Part shown: positions 8,854-15,725 of the stretch, piece after piece
Numbering within the stretch: the stretch's first letter is position 1
Layout of the letters: the number at the start of each line of letters is the position of its first letter
Assembly (NCBI GenBank): GCA_021647145.1
Contig: JAKIVF010000065.1
Location: forward strand, 1-19,733
Source of the DNA: Methylococcaceae bacterium
GTDB lineage: Bacteria; Pseudomonadota; Gammaproteobacteria; Methylococcales; Methylomonadaceae
Reading direction: 5' to 3'
Length of the DNA: 19,733 nt
Program-made: the position numbers and the translations under genes
Notes under the pieces: model-generated
The model's database searches: none
What the model saw: the letters and a program-made list of their open reading frames with translations, nothing else
What the model was told of the DNA's origin: nothing

Positions 8854-9087
8854 TAGCCTAACACCAAACATCACTTGACGGTTACTAAAACTAAACAATA
8901 CCATGATTACCAAACGGAAAACTAGACTTTTCAAAAACGAGGACGCTTAAAGCGGTCAAGTGGATGCGTTTGTTGGACGAAGCCGCTAGCGCGGAGAAAA
9001 AGAGCAAGTCCGTAATATGAATAAAATACACCTTAATTTTCTGATCAAAAAAGATTAGAATCACTAAATCTCTCCAAGGAAAATATC
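8854..9087. other. Unassigned debris between two IS remnants
   Basis: No gene or clear repeat was identified. On the plus strand a short frame around 8945-9018 reads LKAVKWMRLLDEAASAEKK, but I cannot assign it to a family. It may be scrambled IS5-type sequence or a fragment of another gene. Confidence 0.25.
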
Positions 9088-9111
9088 GAGGGCGTTCAAA
9101 ATTCTGTGTCA
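9088..9111. mobile_element. Probable terminal inverted repeat of the IS256 remnant
   Basis: GAGGGCGTTCAAAATTCTGT and the following GTCA resemble the terminal repeats of IS256-family elements, and the site lies about 120 bases past the stop of the transposase remnant, as expected for an IS end. The matching repeat at the other end is missing because the element is truncated, so this cannot be proved here. Confidence 0.4.
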
Positions 9112-9167
9112 GTAAAATTAGCGCCTAACGCGCTTCGCTTGTTTGCCAGATAAAATACCTGTTGAAC

Positions 9168-9208
9168 CTGCTCTTTCAGAGCAGAACCTACAGCCATTTT
9201 TTATGGCT
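9168..9208 (-). other. Two adjacent hairpins after the IS256 transposase remnant
   Basis: CTGCTCT (9168-9174) pairs with AGAGCAG (9178-9184) around a 3-base loop, and AGCCAT (9192-9197) pairs with ATGGCT (9203-9208) around TTTTT. Both lie between the transposase stop at 9230 and the putative IS end at 9088. They may serve as terminators or shield the element from outside transcription, but neither has a good U tract. Confidence 0.4.
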
Positions 9209-9229
9209 TGATGAGAGTCGCTACGATAC

Positions 9230-9520
9230 TCAGATATCAAGTACACGATCCAACCGACCTTCAAAATAAATAGCTAATTGAGACAATGCCAATGACCAAT
9301 TAGGGATTGGCATTGACCATTTCCTAGTGTCATTTAATATGCCAGCATAAAGTAACTTTAACAAGCTATTTTCATTCGGGAATGCACCTTTGGTTTTGGT
9401 CAGTTTGCGAAATTGTCTGTGTACGGCCTCTACGGCATTGGTCGTATAAATCACCTTGCGAATGTGTTCTGGCTATTTGAAATAGGCAGATAAGTGCTCC
9501 CGTTTTCTACGCCAAGATTA
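9230..9520 (-). pseudogene. IS256-family (mutator-type) transposase, C-terminal remnant
   Basis: The minus strand gives the C-terminal end of an IS256-family transposase: RRKREHLSAYFK, a stop codon, then PEHIRKVIYTTNAVEAVHRQ and FRKLTKTKGAFPNENSLLKL, ending near FEGRLDRVLDI with a stop at 9230. The in-frame TAG replaces the residue between FK and PEH, usually an aromatic. The N-terminal three quarters, including most of the DDE catalytic core, are missing. The 5' end abuts the truncated beta-helix gene at about 9520-9528. Confidence 0.85.
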
Positions 9521-9528
9521 TTAGACCA

Positions 9529-9924
9529 TTACACTGCTACCGCACGAATGTGGGTACTCCAAAAGCCATCCTTACGTACTTTCCACCCAGATGTGATATG
9601 CCGACCTCCAGAAATGACAGGCGTAGCCCCTGGTGCAGCCTCGTAAACCACAGGTGCTTTGATAGTACCACTGTCTTGCGGAGCAAGGACAAAAGGTTCT
9701 TGAAGGACATAGAGCCCTCCTTGAATCACGACACGGATCTTTTCGCCATCAGCAATTTTCGATTGAGCACGAAGTGTACGGATTCGGTTACGGGCAGCAG
9801 TGAGCGTCTGTATAGACCCCTGGGGCGACATCTTAATGACTGTTTCAGCAAAAGCTTTATTGCTAGAAAAATTTAAAACAATACATTGAAAAAGCAGAAA
9901 CAAGAGCATTTTCTGAGCATGCAT
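9529..9924 (-). pseudogene. Truncated secreted beta-helix protein, N-terminal fragment
   Basis: The remaining 131 residues start with a signal peptide (MHAQKMLLFLLFQ to NKAFA). The pattern after it, TLTAARNRIRTL, VVIQGGLYVLQEPFVL, DSGT and PVVYEAAPGATPVISGGR then GW and DGFW, matches the N-terminus of large right-handed parallel beta-helix proteins, a group that includes many polysaccharide lyases and glycoside hydrolases. Those proteins are several times longer. The frame stops at 9529, where the IS256 remnant begins, so the helix and any active site are lost. I chose ATG 9924 because the signal peptide begins there, although its ribosome binding site is weak. The frame stays open upstream for about 60 more codons without a good start. 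The gene lies 280 bases downstream of the C25-like gene. Confidence 0.65.
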
Positions 9925-10204
9925 AATTATATTCTTAGGTCGTGAGAGCATTTCATTGAATATGGTGGTTCGTGCACGAGTGGTGATAATTTCAGGCTGC
10001 CTATCTGCATTTGTTGCCAGCGCATTGACTGCCTCAAGCAGGATTTCCGTCAAAGAAAGAAATATTAATGCAGGCTCTCTACTTATGGCAAGAGTTTTAG
10101 AGACAAAATGGATAATAATCTACCTATTGTTAATCATGATACAACACAGTGAAACTTGGCAATAATTACACTAAAGTTTTTAGCCTTAGCCCAGAGCCCC
10201 ACAC
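9925..10204 (-). other. Gap with an open but unassigned upstream frame
   Basis: The reading frame of the beta-helix fragment continues upstream without a stop to about 10111, giving peptides such as LTEILLEAVNALATNADRQP and RARTTIFNEMLSRPKNI. There is no ATG start for it; the best alternative is TTG at 10053. I do not recognise it. It could be a remnant of another gene fused by rearrangement or simply untranslated leader. Confidence 0.25.
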
Positions 10205-11920
10205 TTAGTCCTTAAAAGAATTAGAAACAAAAACACCTTGACTTGGATTATAAAAAGTTCCAGATGGAGTTTGTTCAAGACGTACGGCACGTACCATATA
10301 ATGGTTTGTTCCCTTTGATACAGTGTTATCAACAAAATTAGTTGATTGTATTAGCGAAGAAGATAGCCGTGTAAAAGGTCCTCTCATATCAGTTGCCTTA
10401 TAAACGTGATAACCTTGCACTGGTGAAGCAGCAGCAGTCCACTCTAAACGGGTAACACCCTTGTCACTAGATACTGATAATTTACTAGCTGGAGGTACAG
10501 CATAAAGACGTAAAGAAGGATCTCCCATTAAATTAACATGTACACTCCCTTTAAAGGAATAAGATCCCGCTGGAGAATATTCTTCGGTATAGTTATTTTG
10601 CGTACGAAATGCACTGTAGCCTATTGTTTTCCCCATTCCCATATGATGAAAAAACCAATAAGGTCTTGATCCCCACGCACTAACTAGACCATATTCAGGC
10701 ATTGCTAGCATTGCGCGCATGGGATTATTATTCATTGCCCATTGTTGTTTTAGACTTCCAAAGTTGATTGAGAATGCAACTTTAAAATTATAGCTGGGGT
10801 AGTTTTTTCCTTTATAATCACCAAAAACAACACCCCATGTATAAGAAGCTTTTGTGGCCTCTCTATTCCAGTTGACCCATTTTTCTTCAGATAATGAGTC
10901 AACCTCGTTTATATCTTTAGTGTGGTATAAAGAATGCAGCATACCATGCTCCATAGATAACGAACTTACCATCGTCGATTTTGCAATGATTGCATTCCGA
11001 GCATCTTTAACTATGCCGTGTCTCCATAAATGATCTTTTCGTAAATAATTATCTAACAATTCAACTTCACTTTTATTCCAGGCGGACATATCGGCAAAAT
11101 CGACTCGTCCCACTTGAAGCTCCACTGTATAATCTGAAGGTGTATTTTGATCATATATTCCATCACTAGGCACATTAATTTTAGGAATATTCAAAGTCGA
11201 ATCAGTCCATTTACCGTTTATATCACTATAAAAAAGATCCGTCGCATGAGGCTGAGGGTTGTGTCCATCCGGTGCTTGATAACCACTTTTTACAATGGGT
11301 AAGTGACCCAATAAAAATAGCATTTTGGTATTGACCGTATCTTCTTTATATTTTTTGATAATCCAGTTTTTAAGACTTTCGGCTATACCTCTTCCATGGC
11401 GAGGTGAGTCATAACGAATAACAGTCCAGCCATCTCCAGCAAGATCATGTTCTAACCGTTCTAATTGAACTGAAAGGGGTTTCGCAATTGTATTATCAAC
11501 AACAAGAAGAATTTTCCCTCTATTATCTATCAAAGGAGCTTCTATCCCTGATGTAATATACATGCTGACGTTCTCATGATTATTATCGCTTTTGGGTCTA
11601 AATATTTTATATTCATAAACGATACCTGCGTTGACATCACTATCTTTGTAAAGCCGGTATGGAGGACGTACTGTTGCAATAGGCTTACCCCAACTAGAAG
11701 AGCGCTTCTTGTCATCTAGAACACGACGATAGATCACAATAATGGCGTTAGATTGCTGCTTATCCCATGAAAGGGTAATTTGGGGAAGAGGTACTTTCTC
11801 AGTCTTAACTTCCAGATGTAAAACTTTGCGCTCTTCTGCCCAAGAGATTGATATTGTTGTAATTAGTAAAAAGCTTAAAAGAATTATTTTTAGTGCTGAT
11901 TTAGATAGAGAGTTAGTCAT
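10205..11920 (-). CDS. Secreted C25 (gingipain)-like protein without cysteine, FN3-flanked
   Basis: This secreted 571-residue protein probably has a peptidase C25-like central fold. A signal peptide ends near residue 28 (SISWA). A fibronectin-III-like domain covers about 43-110. Then come RLEHDLAGDGWTVIRYD (154-170), FLLGHLPIV (202-210) and ATDLFYSDINGKWTD (226-240), typical of a large uncharacterised secreted family. GRVDFADM, GLVSAWGSRPYW (411-422) and VNLMGDPSLRLY (462-473) match the C25 pattern. A second FN3-like domain spans about 474-548. Where C25 peptidases have GHG and a catalytic Cys, this protein reads FGDYKG (366-371) and AFSINFGS (382-389), and I find no cysteine anywhere. It may be an inactive relative used for binding. 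It is the last gene of a tight set, 25 bases after the lipoprotein gene. Confidence 0.65.
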   Translation of the reverse strand: MTNSLSKSALKIILLSFLLITTISISWAEERKVLHLEVKTEKVPLPQITLSWDKQQSNAIIVIYRRVLDDKKRSSSWGKPIATVRPPYRLYKDSDVNAGIVYEYKIFRPKSDNNHENVSMYITSGIEAPLIDNRGKILLVVDNTIAKPLSVQLERLEHDLAGDGWTVIRYDSPRHGRGIAESLKNWIIKKYKEDTVNTKMLFLLGHLPIVKSGYQAPDGHNPQPHATDLFYSDINGKWTDSTLNIPKINVPSDGIYDQNTPSDYTVELQVGRVDFADMSAWNKSEVELLDNYLRKDHLWRHGIVKDARNAIIAKSTMVSSLSMEHGMLHSLYHTKDINEVDSLSEEKWVNWNREATKASYTWGVVFGDYKGKNYPSYNFKVAFSINFGSLKQQWAMNNNPMRAMLAMPEYGLVSAWGSRPYWFFHHMGMGKTIGYSAFRTQNNYTEEYSPAGSYSFKGSVHVNLMGDPSLRLYAVPPASKLSVSSDKGVTRLEWTAAASPVQGYHVYKATDMRGPFTRLSSSLIQSTNFVDNTVSKGTNHYMVRAVRLEQTPSGTFYNPSQGVFVSNSFKD

Positions 11921-11945
11921 TTATATTCTAACCGTTAATAAAAAT

Positions 11946-12455
11946 TTATTTAAATTCAACATAAACATATTTTCTATCCCAGTTATCTGTCCCAAAAGTT
12001 TTAATGCTTATGACATAGGCTCCTGAAGGCATAAAACCACTTGTTAAAAACTCTTCATTTTTAACAGCGCCTGCACCATTAATAAATACATCTTTTGAAA
12101 CAGTTAATTCATTCGTTGAATCTAAATCTTGGTCATCCAAAGCATAGACATAAATGTCTGACTCTTGCTCATCGTCTATTTGACCAATAAAATCATTCGA
12201 AATTGTATTATTTTCAACGACCACATCTAAATCACCTTGAACCATTCCCTTGACCATCCATTGCACATTTCCATATCTGGAAAAGCCTTTTAAGCTAGTT
12301 ATAGAAGATTTATTCTCAATTTTTACTACCTTTAAACCATTGATTTTTGCATCAAAATAATAGCCTTCATACCAAGGGACTTTCCTTGCGCAACCTGTGG
12401 AAGCATATAGTATGAGAACACTCAAAAAAAACATTCTAAAAATTTTTTCACTCAT
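11946..12455 (-). CDS. Small lipoprotein of unknown function
   Basis: The product (169 residues) starts at ATG 12455, 11 bases after the stop of the glycosyltransferase gene. A lipoprotein signal peptide ends in LYASTGC with the lipidated cysteine at 22, so it is expected to be membrane anchored facing the periplasm or surface. The mature part is predicted to be beta-rich, has an acidic stretch (IDDEQESD, YALDDQDLDS) that might bind calcium, and ends with PSGAYVISIKTFG and YVYVEF strands as in carbohydrate-binding or Ig-like folds. I do not recognise a family. A frame extending to 12515 is open upstream, but it would overlap the previous gene and bury the signal peptide. It is probably co-transcribed with both neighbours. 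Confidence 0.65.
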   Translation of the reverse strand: MSEKIFRMFFLSVLILYASTGCARKVPWYEGYYFDAKINGLKVVKIENKSSITSLKGFSRYGNVQWMVKGMVQGDLDVVVENNTISNDFIGQIDDEQESDIYVYALDDQDLDSTNELTVSKDVFINGAGAVKNEEFLTSGFMPSGAYVISIKTFGTDNWDRKYVYVEFK

Positions 12456-12466
12456 TTTAAGGTCTA

Positions 12467-13588
12467 TTACACAATATTGTATGTACGCATTAAAGATTGA
12501 ATATGACTCGCACAAATTTCAGTGCCCGTTTCCACCTCAAAAACCTTATTCAAGGTCGGTTGAGATAACAGCATATCAATTTTATCTTCCGTCAGTCCTC
12601 GTTCAAATTCACCTCTATCAATTTCTAAAACATTATTATTCTCTTTACACCATTTAAGCATAATGTCATGTTCAGGCCAATTCTCTCTTGCAACATAAAA
12701 TAATGGGGTTTGATTAACAACACTTTCAACCACCATACCATAGCCTGTTTTTGTTAACACAATATCTACTGATGCCATAATATCTGAAAAATCCAGACCA
12801 ATTGTATCCGCATGATAATATCCCTTTGGCAAACAATTATTTCCTGTCACTATATAAATCACCCGATCAACCTTTGGCCATTGGTCAAAATCTATTTCAG
12901 CATCCATTCCCCCCATAGAAATTAAAATAAGTTTTTTGCCTATAAAATGAGGACAATCTTCTTCAAGAACCTGACGTTTTGACTTACCTTTCCTAACCAC
13001 AAAAGGCACACTAACTTTATTATCCAAAAACAACATGGGTAAATGAGGCGTCATTTGTAAAAATTGATTTGCCGATTGATAGGCCAAGATAATTTGACTT
13101 AAAATAAGCTTTCCAGCTCGATCATCACCACCAAAAACCTGCCAAGTTGAAGCCCAGTCTAAGGAACATAAGGCCACAGATGGGATAGACAGATTAGTTG
13201 CTGCCTGTAATGGAATATAGCCCACATTGCTTAACACTATATCAATATTAAGAGCTCTAATTCTTTGTTCTTCAAAATGAATATGATCATCCCAATGACT
13301 ATGAATCTTATTATAAGAAGCAACAGTTTTTTTATGATCAACCTGCATAGCATCAATCATTGGCACACCAATATCCGTATTAGTTTTATCATGGATATAG
13401 CAGAATTGTGCCGCAGGAATTTTATCAGCTATTCGTGCAATAACTACACTCTCAGGGAGAGAGGTAATTATTTTAAATTGCATTTGTTGATTTTTTTTAG
13501 ATAAGGCAATGAGAACTTCTATAGTTTGCGATAGATGTCCATGACCATGTCCCGTTATATAGACTGCTATATTTTTAGAAATATTCAC
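12467..13588 (-). CDS. GT-B fold glycosyltransferase-like protein
   Basis: The protein (up to 373 residues) resembles MurG-like GT-B glycosyltransferases and particularly the N-terminal domain of L-arabinokinase-type proteins. GHGHGH (13-18) is a glycine/histidine-rich N-terminal loop, the equivalent of GHGFGH in that group. The C-terminal half has ISMGG (about 224-228) for phosphate contact and TKTGYGMVVESVVNQTPLFY followed by RENWPEHDIM, the nucleotide-sugar binding region. It lacks a signal peptide and should act in the cytoplasm, transferring a sugar from a nucleotide donor; acceptor unknown. The only usual start codon is GTG at 13588, but it overlaps the AGGAG ribosome binding site; ATT at 13582 is five bases after it. 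It is the first of three closely spaced genes with the lipoprotein and the C25-like protein. Confidence 0.7.
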   Translation of the reverse strand: MNISKNIAVYITGHGHGHLSQTIEVLIALSKKNQQMQFKIITSLPESVVIARIADKIPAAQFCYIHDKTNTDIGVPMIDAMQVDHKKTVASYNKIHSHWDDHIHFEEQRIRALNIDIVLSNVGYIPLQAATNLSIPSVALCSLDWASTWQVFGGDDRAGKLILSQIILAYQSANQFLQMTPHLPMLFLDNKVSVPFVVRKGKSKRQVLEEDCPHFIGKKLILISMGGMDAEIDFDQWPKVDRVIYIVTGNNCLPKGYYHADTIGLDFSDIMASVDIVLTKTGYGMVVESVVNQTPLFYVARENWPEHDIMLKWCKENNNVLEIDRGEFERGLTEDKIDMLLSQPTLNKVFEVETGTEICASHIQSLMRTYNIV

Positions 13589-13592
13589 TCCT
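13580..13592 (-). promoter_or_regulatory. Ribosome binding site overlapping the GTG start of the glycosyltransferase gene
   Basis: On the minus strand AGGAG occupies 13592-13588 and its last G is the first base of the only conventional start, GTG (13588-13586). A ribosome bound there would be correctly spaced (five bases) for ATT at 13582-13580, a rare start known from infC. In-frame stops upstream and the conserved IAVYITGHGHGH core close downstream leave few other choices. Confidence 0.5.
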
Positions 13593-13620
13593 TAACCGAG
13601 CTCAAATTTTTCACCCAAAC

Positions 13621-13659
13621 CCTACATATTCTTAAAAAAATTACTCTCAAATATGCAGG
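13621..13659 (-). other. Hairpin between the hydrolase and glycosyltransferase genes
   Basis: On the minus strand CCTGCATATT (13659-13650) pairs over 10 positions, including one G-U, with AATATGTAGG (13630-13621), enclosing a 19-base loop with a run of seven T. On the plus strand the G-U becomes an A-C mismatch, so the minus-strand RNA is the better folder. It sits 28 bases before the ribosome binding site of the glycosyltransferase gene. No T tract follows it. Confidence 0.45.
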
Positions 13660-13697
13660 ATATTCAATATGGGGTTACTGATCTTTTCTCTTATCTA

Positions 13698-15470
13698 TCA
13701 GTTACACGTTTGCCTAACTCCCGAGTACGAAAATCTATAATTATTTGGATCTTTTTCAGTATCATCAAAATTCAAATCATTACAAGGGTCATCACCTGAA
13801 TAGTATTCAATGGAGTTATTCGGTCCCTTTCGCATACTTGTAATATCATCATCGGGTAATCCAATTTTTTTCCAATCAGTATTATTATTAAAGCTGTATT
13901 CCATCAGTGACTTTAAAGGCCGAAAAACACCAACTTGTTGTAATGCATCATAAGAATACTGTCCATTGTCATAATTATATGGGCTTTGTATTGTACTATG
14001 ATTGGATATATGATTAGCGTCTCCAGGCAAATACAGGTAAGTTTTATCGATTTCGTCGATGCTATTATTCTTCAAATAATCAACGCTAAACCGAGGATCT
14101 GTATCCCAATTTTTATTAGGTTCCGGATAAGGTCTATTATTTTTTTCTTCATTATAAGTTTGAACAATCATTTTGGTATTAACGGGTAGATTAATCGACC
14201 CTTCATCCTGAAAATAGGCATCTCCTCCAGCTGCTGTAAATAGAAAAAGACCCTCAGCCCCCCATCCTTCCGCATGTAATTGCTGCGCAAGATTGAAAAC
14301 AGACCCTCCTCCCATAGAATGACCAATAATACCTATTCTATTAATATCAATAACACCACTAAAATGATCAGACACAGCCCTTACCATTCTTTTTAAAAAC
14401 TCTTTATCACTTGTAATCCTACGATCGGGTTCGTGCCCCCTATATGTGTTGTCGTAAGAGAGAAATACAGCGTTGTAACCTTGGCTAGCAATAAAATACA
14501 ACAGACTGTAAACCTGTTCAGAATGATAATGATGCCAACCCGAAATATAAAAAACTGTAGGCCTACTCTCTATTAAGCCAGCTGGATAAAAAAGATCTAT
14601 GGTCATTTTTATTTTTCCAAAGATACTCTTATAATAGAGCAACTTTCCATCTTTCATTTCAAGGGGGTAACCTTCACCACTCGTAATGGGGTTTGGGTAT
14701 TCCGGGTTAGCAATTGATACCATTTTTACTGGATTCGCCCCCATACTCCCCCACCATTCTTTAGATAATTCAGGAACAGCCCCCGCATCACGATAGTTTG
14801 GTTTATCCATGATAGTATATGCAAGTGAAAGGTTATACCCTGCTGAATTCTCTAATACCGGAATCCAAAATCCTTCCCAAGGATTAAGTATATTGTTTAC
14901 ATTTTTTTTAACATATTGGTTACCATCAAACGACCACACATTATTATGAAGAATTTTTTCTTCATCTGCCTTATTTAGATCACATGTTATCGTAGAACAC
15001 ACGCCTGAGTCTGTTTTTACAGAAAAACCACCCAGCCTTTTTGGAACAGAAAATGGGTTGCCGGAAAGAACCCAATGAGTCCCTCCAGAGAATGAAACAA
15101 GCCCAAATGAATAAGTATTAGGCGTGTCTATACTTCCTTCGGGCATAGCCAACGTAACAGTTTGCCCAGTATGCTGAATTATCCAATAGCCTTGCCCTTG
15201 TTTAAGAGGGCTTCCATATTCCACAGATTCATATTTATGTGCTGCAGAATCATATAAATAAAGTGCCCATTTTTTACCATATTCTGCTCCTGCATCTACT
15301 GCGGAGATATCATCACCAAAAATTTTTTCAACCGTATTTTTATTTCTTGGGGGTTCAGCAGGTAAAGTGATTATTCTCCATTGATTATTAGGTAGATGAT
15401 AATCAACAGCTAACACGCTAGAAGAGAAAAGAAACAATAAACCGACCATTAAAAATTTAGTAAATGTCAT
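13698..15470 (-). CDS. Secreted two-repeat W/GYWI module fused to an alpha/beta hydrolase
   Basis: This secreted 590-residue protein has a signal peptide (1-21, ending VLA), an N-terminal module (about 22-205) and an alpha/beta hydrolase domain (about 285-500). The module is an internal duplication: QWRIITLPAEPP and LKQGQGYWII in the first half, HWVLSGNPFSVPK and LNPWEGFWIP in the second, with the Cys-bearing insert VKTDSGVCSTITCDL between. The hydrolase has the nucleophile elbow GHSMGGG (383-389, Ser385) and a probable catalytic histidine at H487 (GDANHISNH). Loop GWHHYH (311-316) lies where the oxyanion region is expected. Esterase, lipase or acetylhydrolase activity is possible; substrate unknown. 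AGGAG seven bases before ATG supports the start. The downstream tail (about 500-590) is unassigned. The module is shared with the protein encoded just upstream (15724-17610). Confidence 0.75.
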   Translation of the reverse strand: MTFTKFLMVGLLFLFSSSVLAVDYHLPNNQWRIITLPAEPPRNKNTVEKIFGDDISAVDAGAEYGKKWALYLYDSAAHKYESVEYGSPLKQGQGYWIIQHTGQTVTLAMPEGSIDTPNTYSFGLVSFSGGTHWVLSGNPFSVPKRLGGFSVKTDSGVCSTITCDLNKADEEKILHNNVWSFDGNQYVKKNVNNILNPWEGFWIPVLENSAGYNLSLAYTIMDKPNYRDAGAVPELSKEWWGSMGANPVKMVSIANPEYPNPITSGEGYPLEMKDGKLLYYKSIFGKIKMTIDLFYPAGLIESRPTVFYISGWHHYHSEQVYSLLYFIASQGYNAVFLSYDNTYRGHEPDRRITSDKEFLKRMVRAVSDHFSGVIDINRIGIIGHSMGGGSVFNLAQQLHAEGWGAEGLFLFTAAGGDAYFQDEGSINLPVNTKMIVQTYNEEKNNRPYPEPNKNWDTDPRFSVDYLKNNSIDEIDKTYLYLPGDANHISNHSTIQSPYNYDNGQYSYDALQQVGVFRPLKSLMEYSFNNNTDWKKIGLPDDDITSMRKGPNNSIEYYSGDDPCNDLNFDDTEKDPNNYRFSYSGVRQTCN

Positions 15471-15594
15471 GATTTACTCCTATTTCGATATATTTTAAAA
15501 AAATATTTAAGAGGCACTCTATTTTCTTTTGACCAGGGTATTTAATTGCTTATCAACTCTATTAAAAAGATAAATAACTGTTCATTATCAGATA

Positions 15595-15614
15595 ATTCAT
15601 AATCAACTATGAAT
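15595..15614. repeat. Inverted repeat upstream of the hydrolase gene
   Basis: ATTCATA (15595-15601) and TATGAAT (15608-15614) are exact inverted copies around a 6-base centre, about 125 bases before the hydrolase start at 15470. It could be an operator or an RNA hairpin. Candidate promoter boxes nearby on the minus strand are unconvincing. Confidence 0.35.
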
Positions 15615-15684
15615 AGACTCGCTAACATATTAAAAAGCAACCTAGTCAACAAAGCAATAATAACCATCGTTAGGCAACTAGAAA

Positions 15685-15725
15685 CAAAAAAAATTAGAGC
15701 TCAGACTTATTTTTCCAATCAGCTC
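15685..15725 (-). terminator. Weak hairpin terminator after the propeller gene
   Basis: On the minus strand GAGCT (15725-15721, overlapping the stop codon) pairs with AGCTC (15701-15697), followed by TAA and eight T bases. The long T tract and the position just past the 15724-17610 gene favour termination; the five-base stem and 19-base loop make it weak. If real, the hydrolase gene is transcribed separately. Confidence 0.35.

Noticed and set aside
9550..10165. Two plus-strand open frames opposite the beta-helix fragment
   Set aside because: The minus strand gives a signal peptide and a recognisable beta-helix N-terminus; the plus-strand peptides look random.
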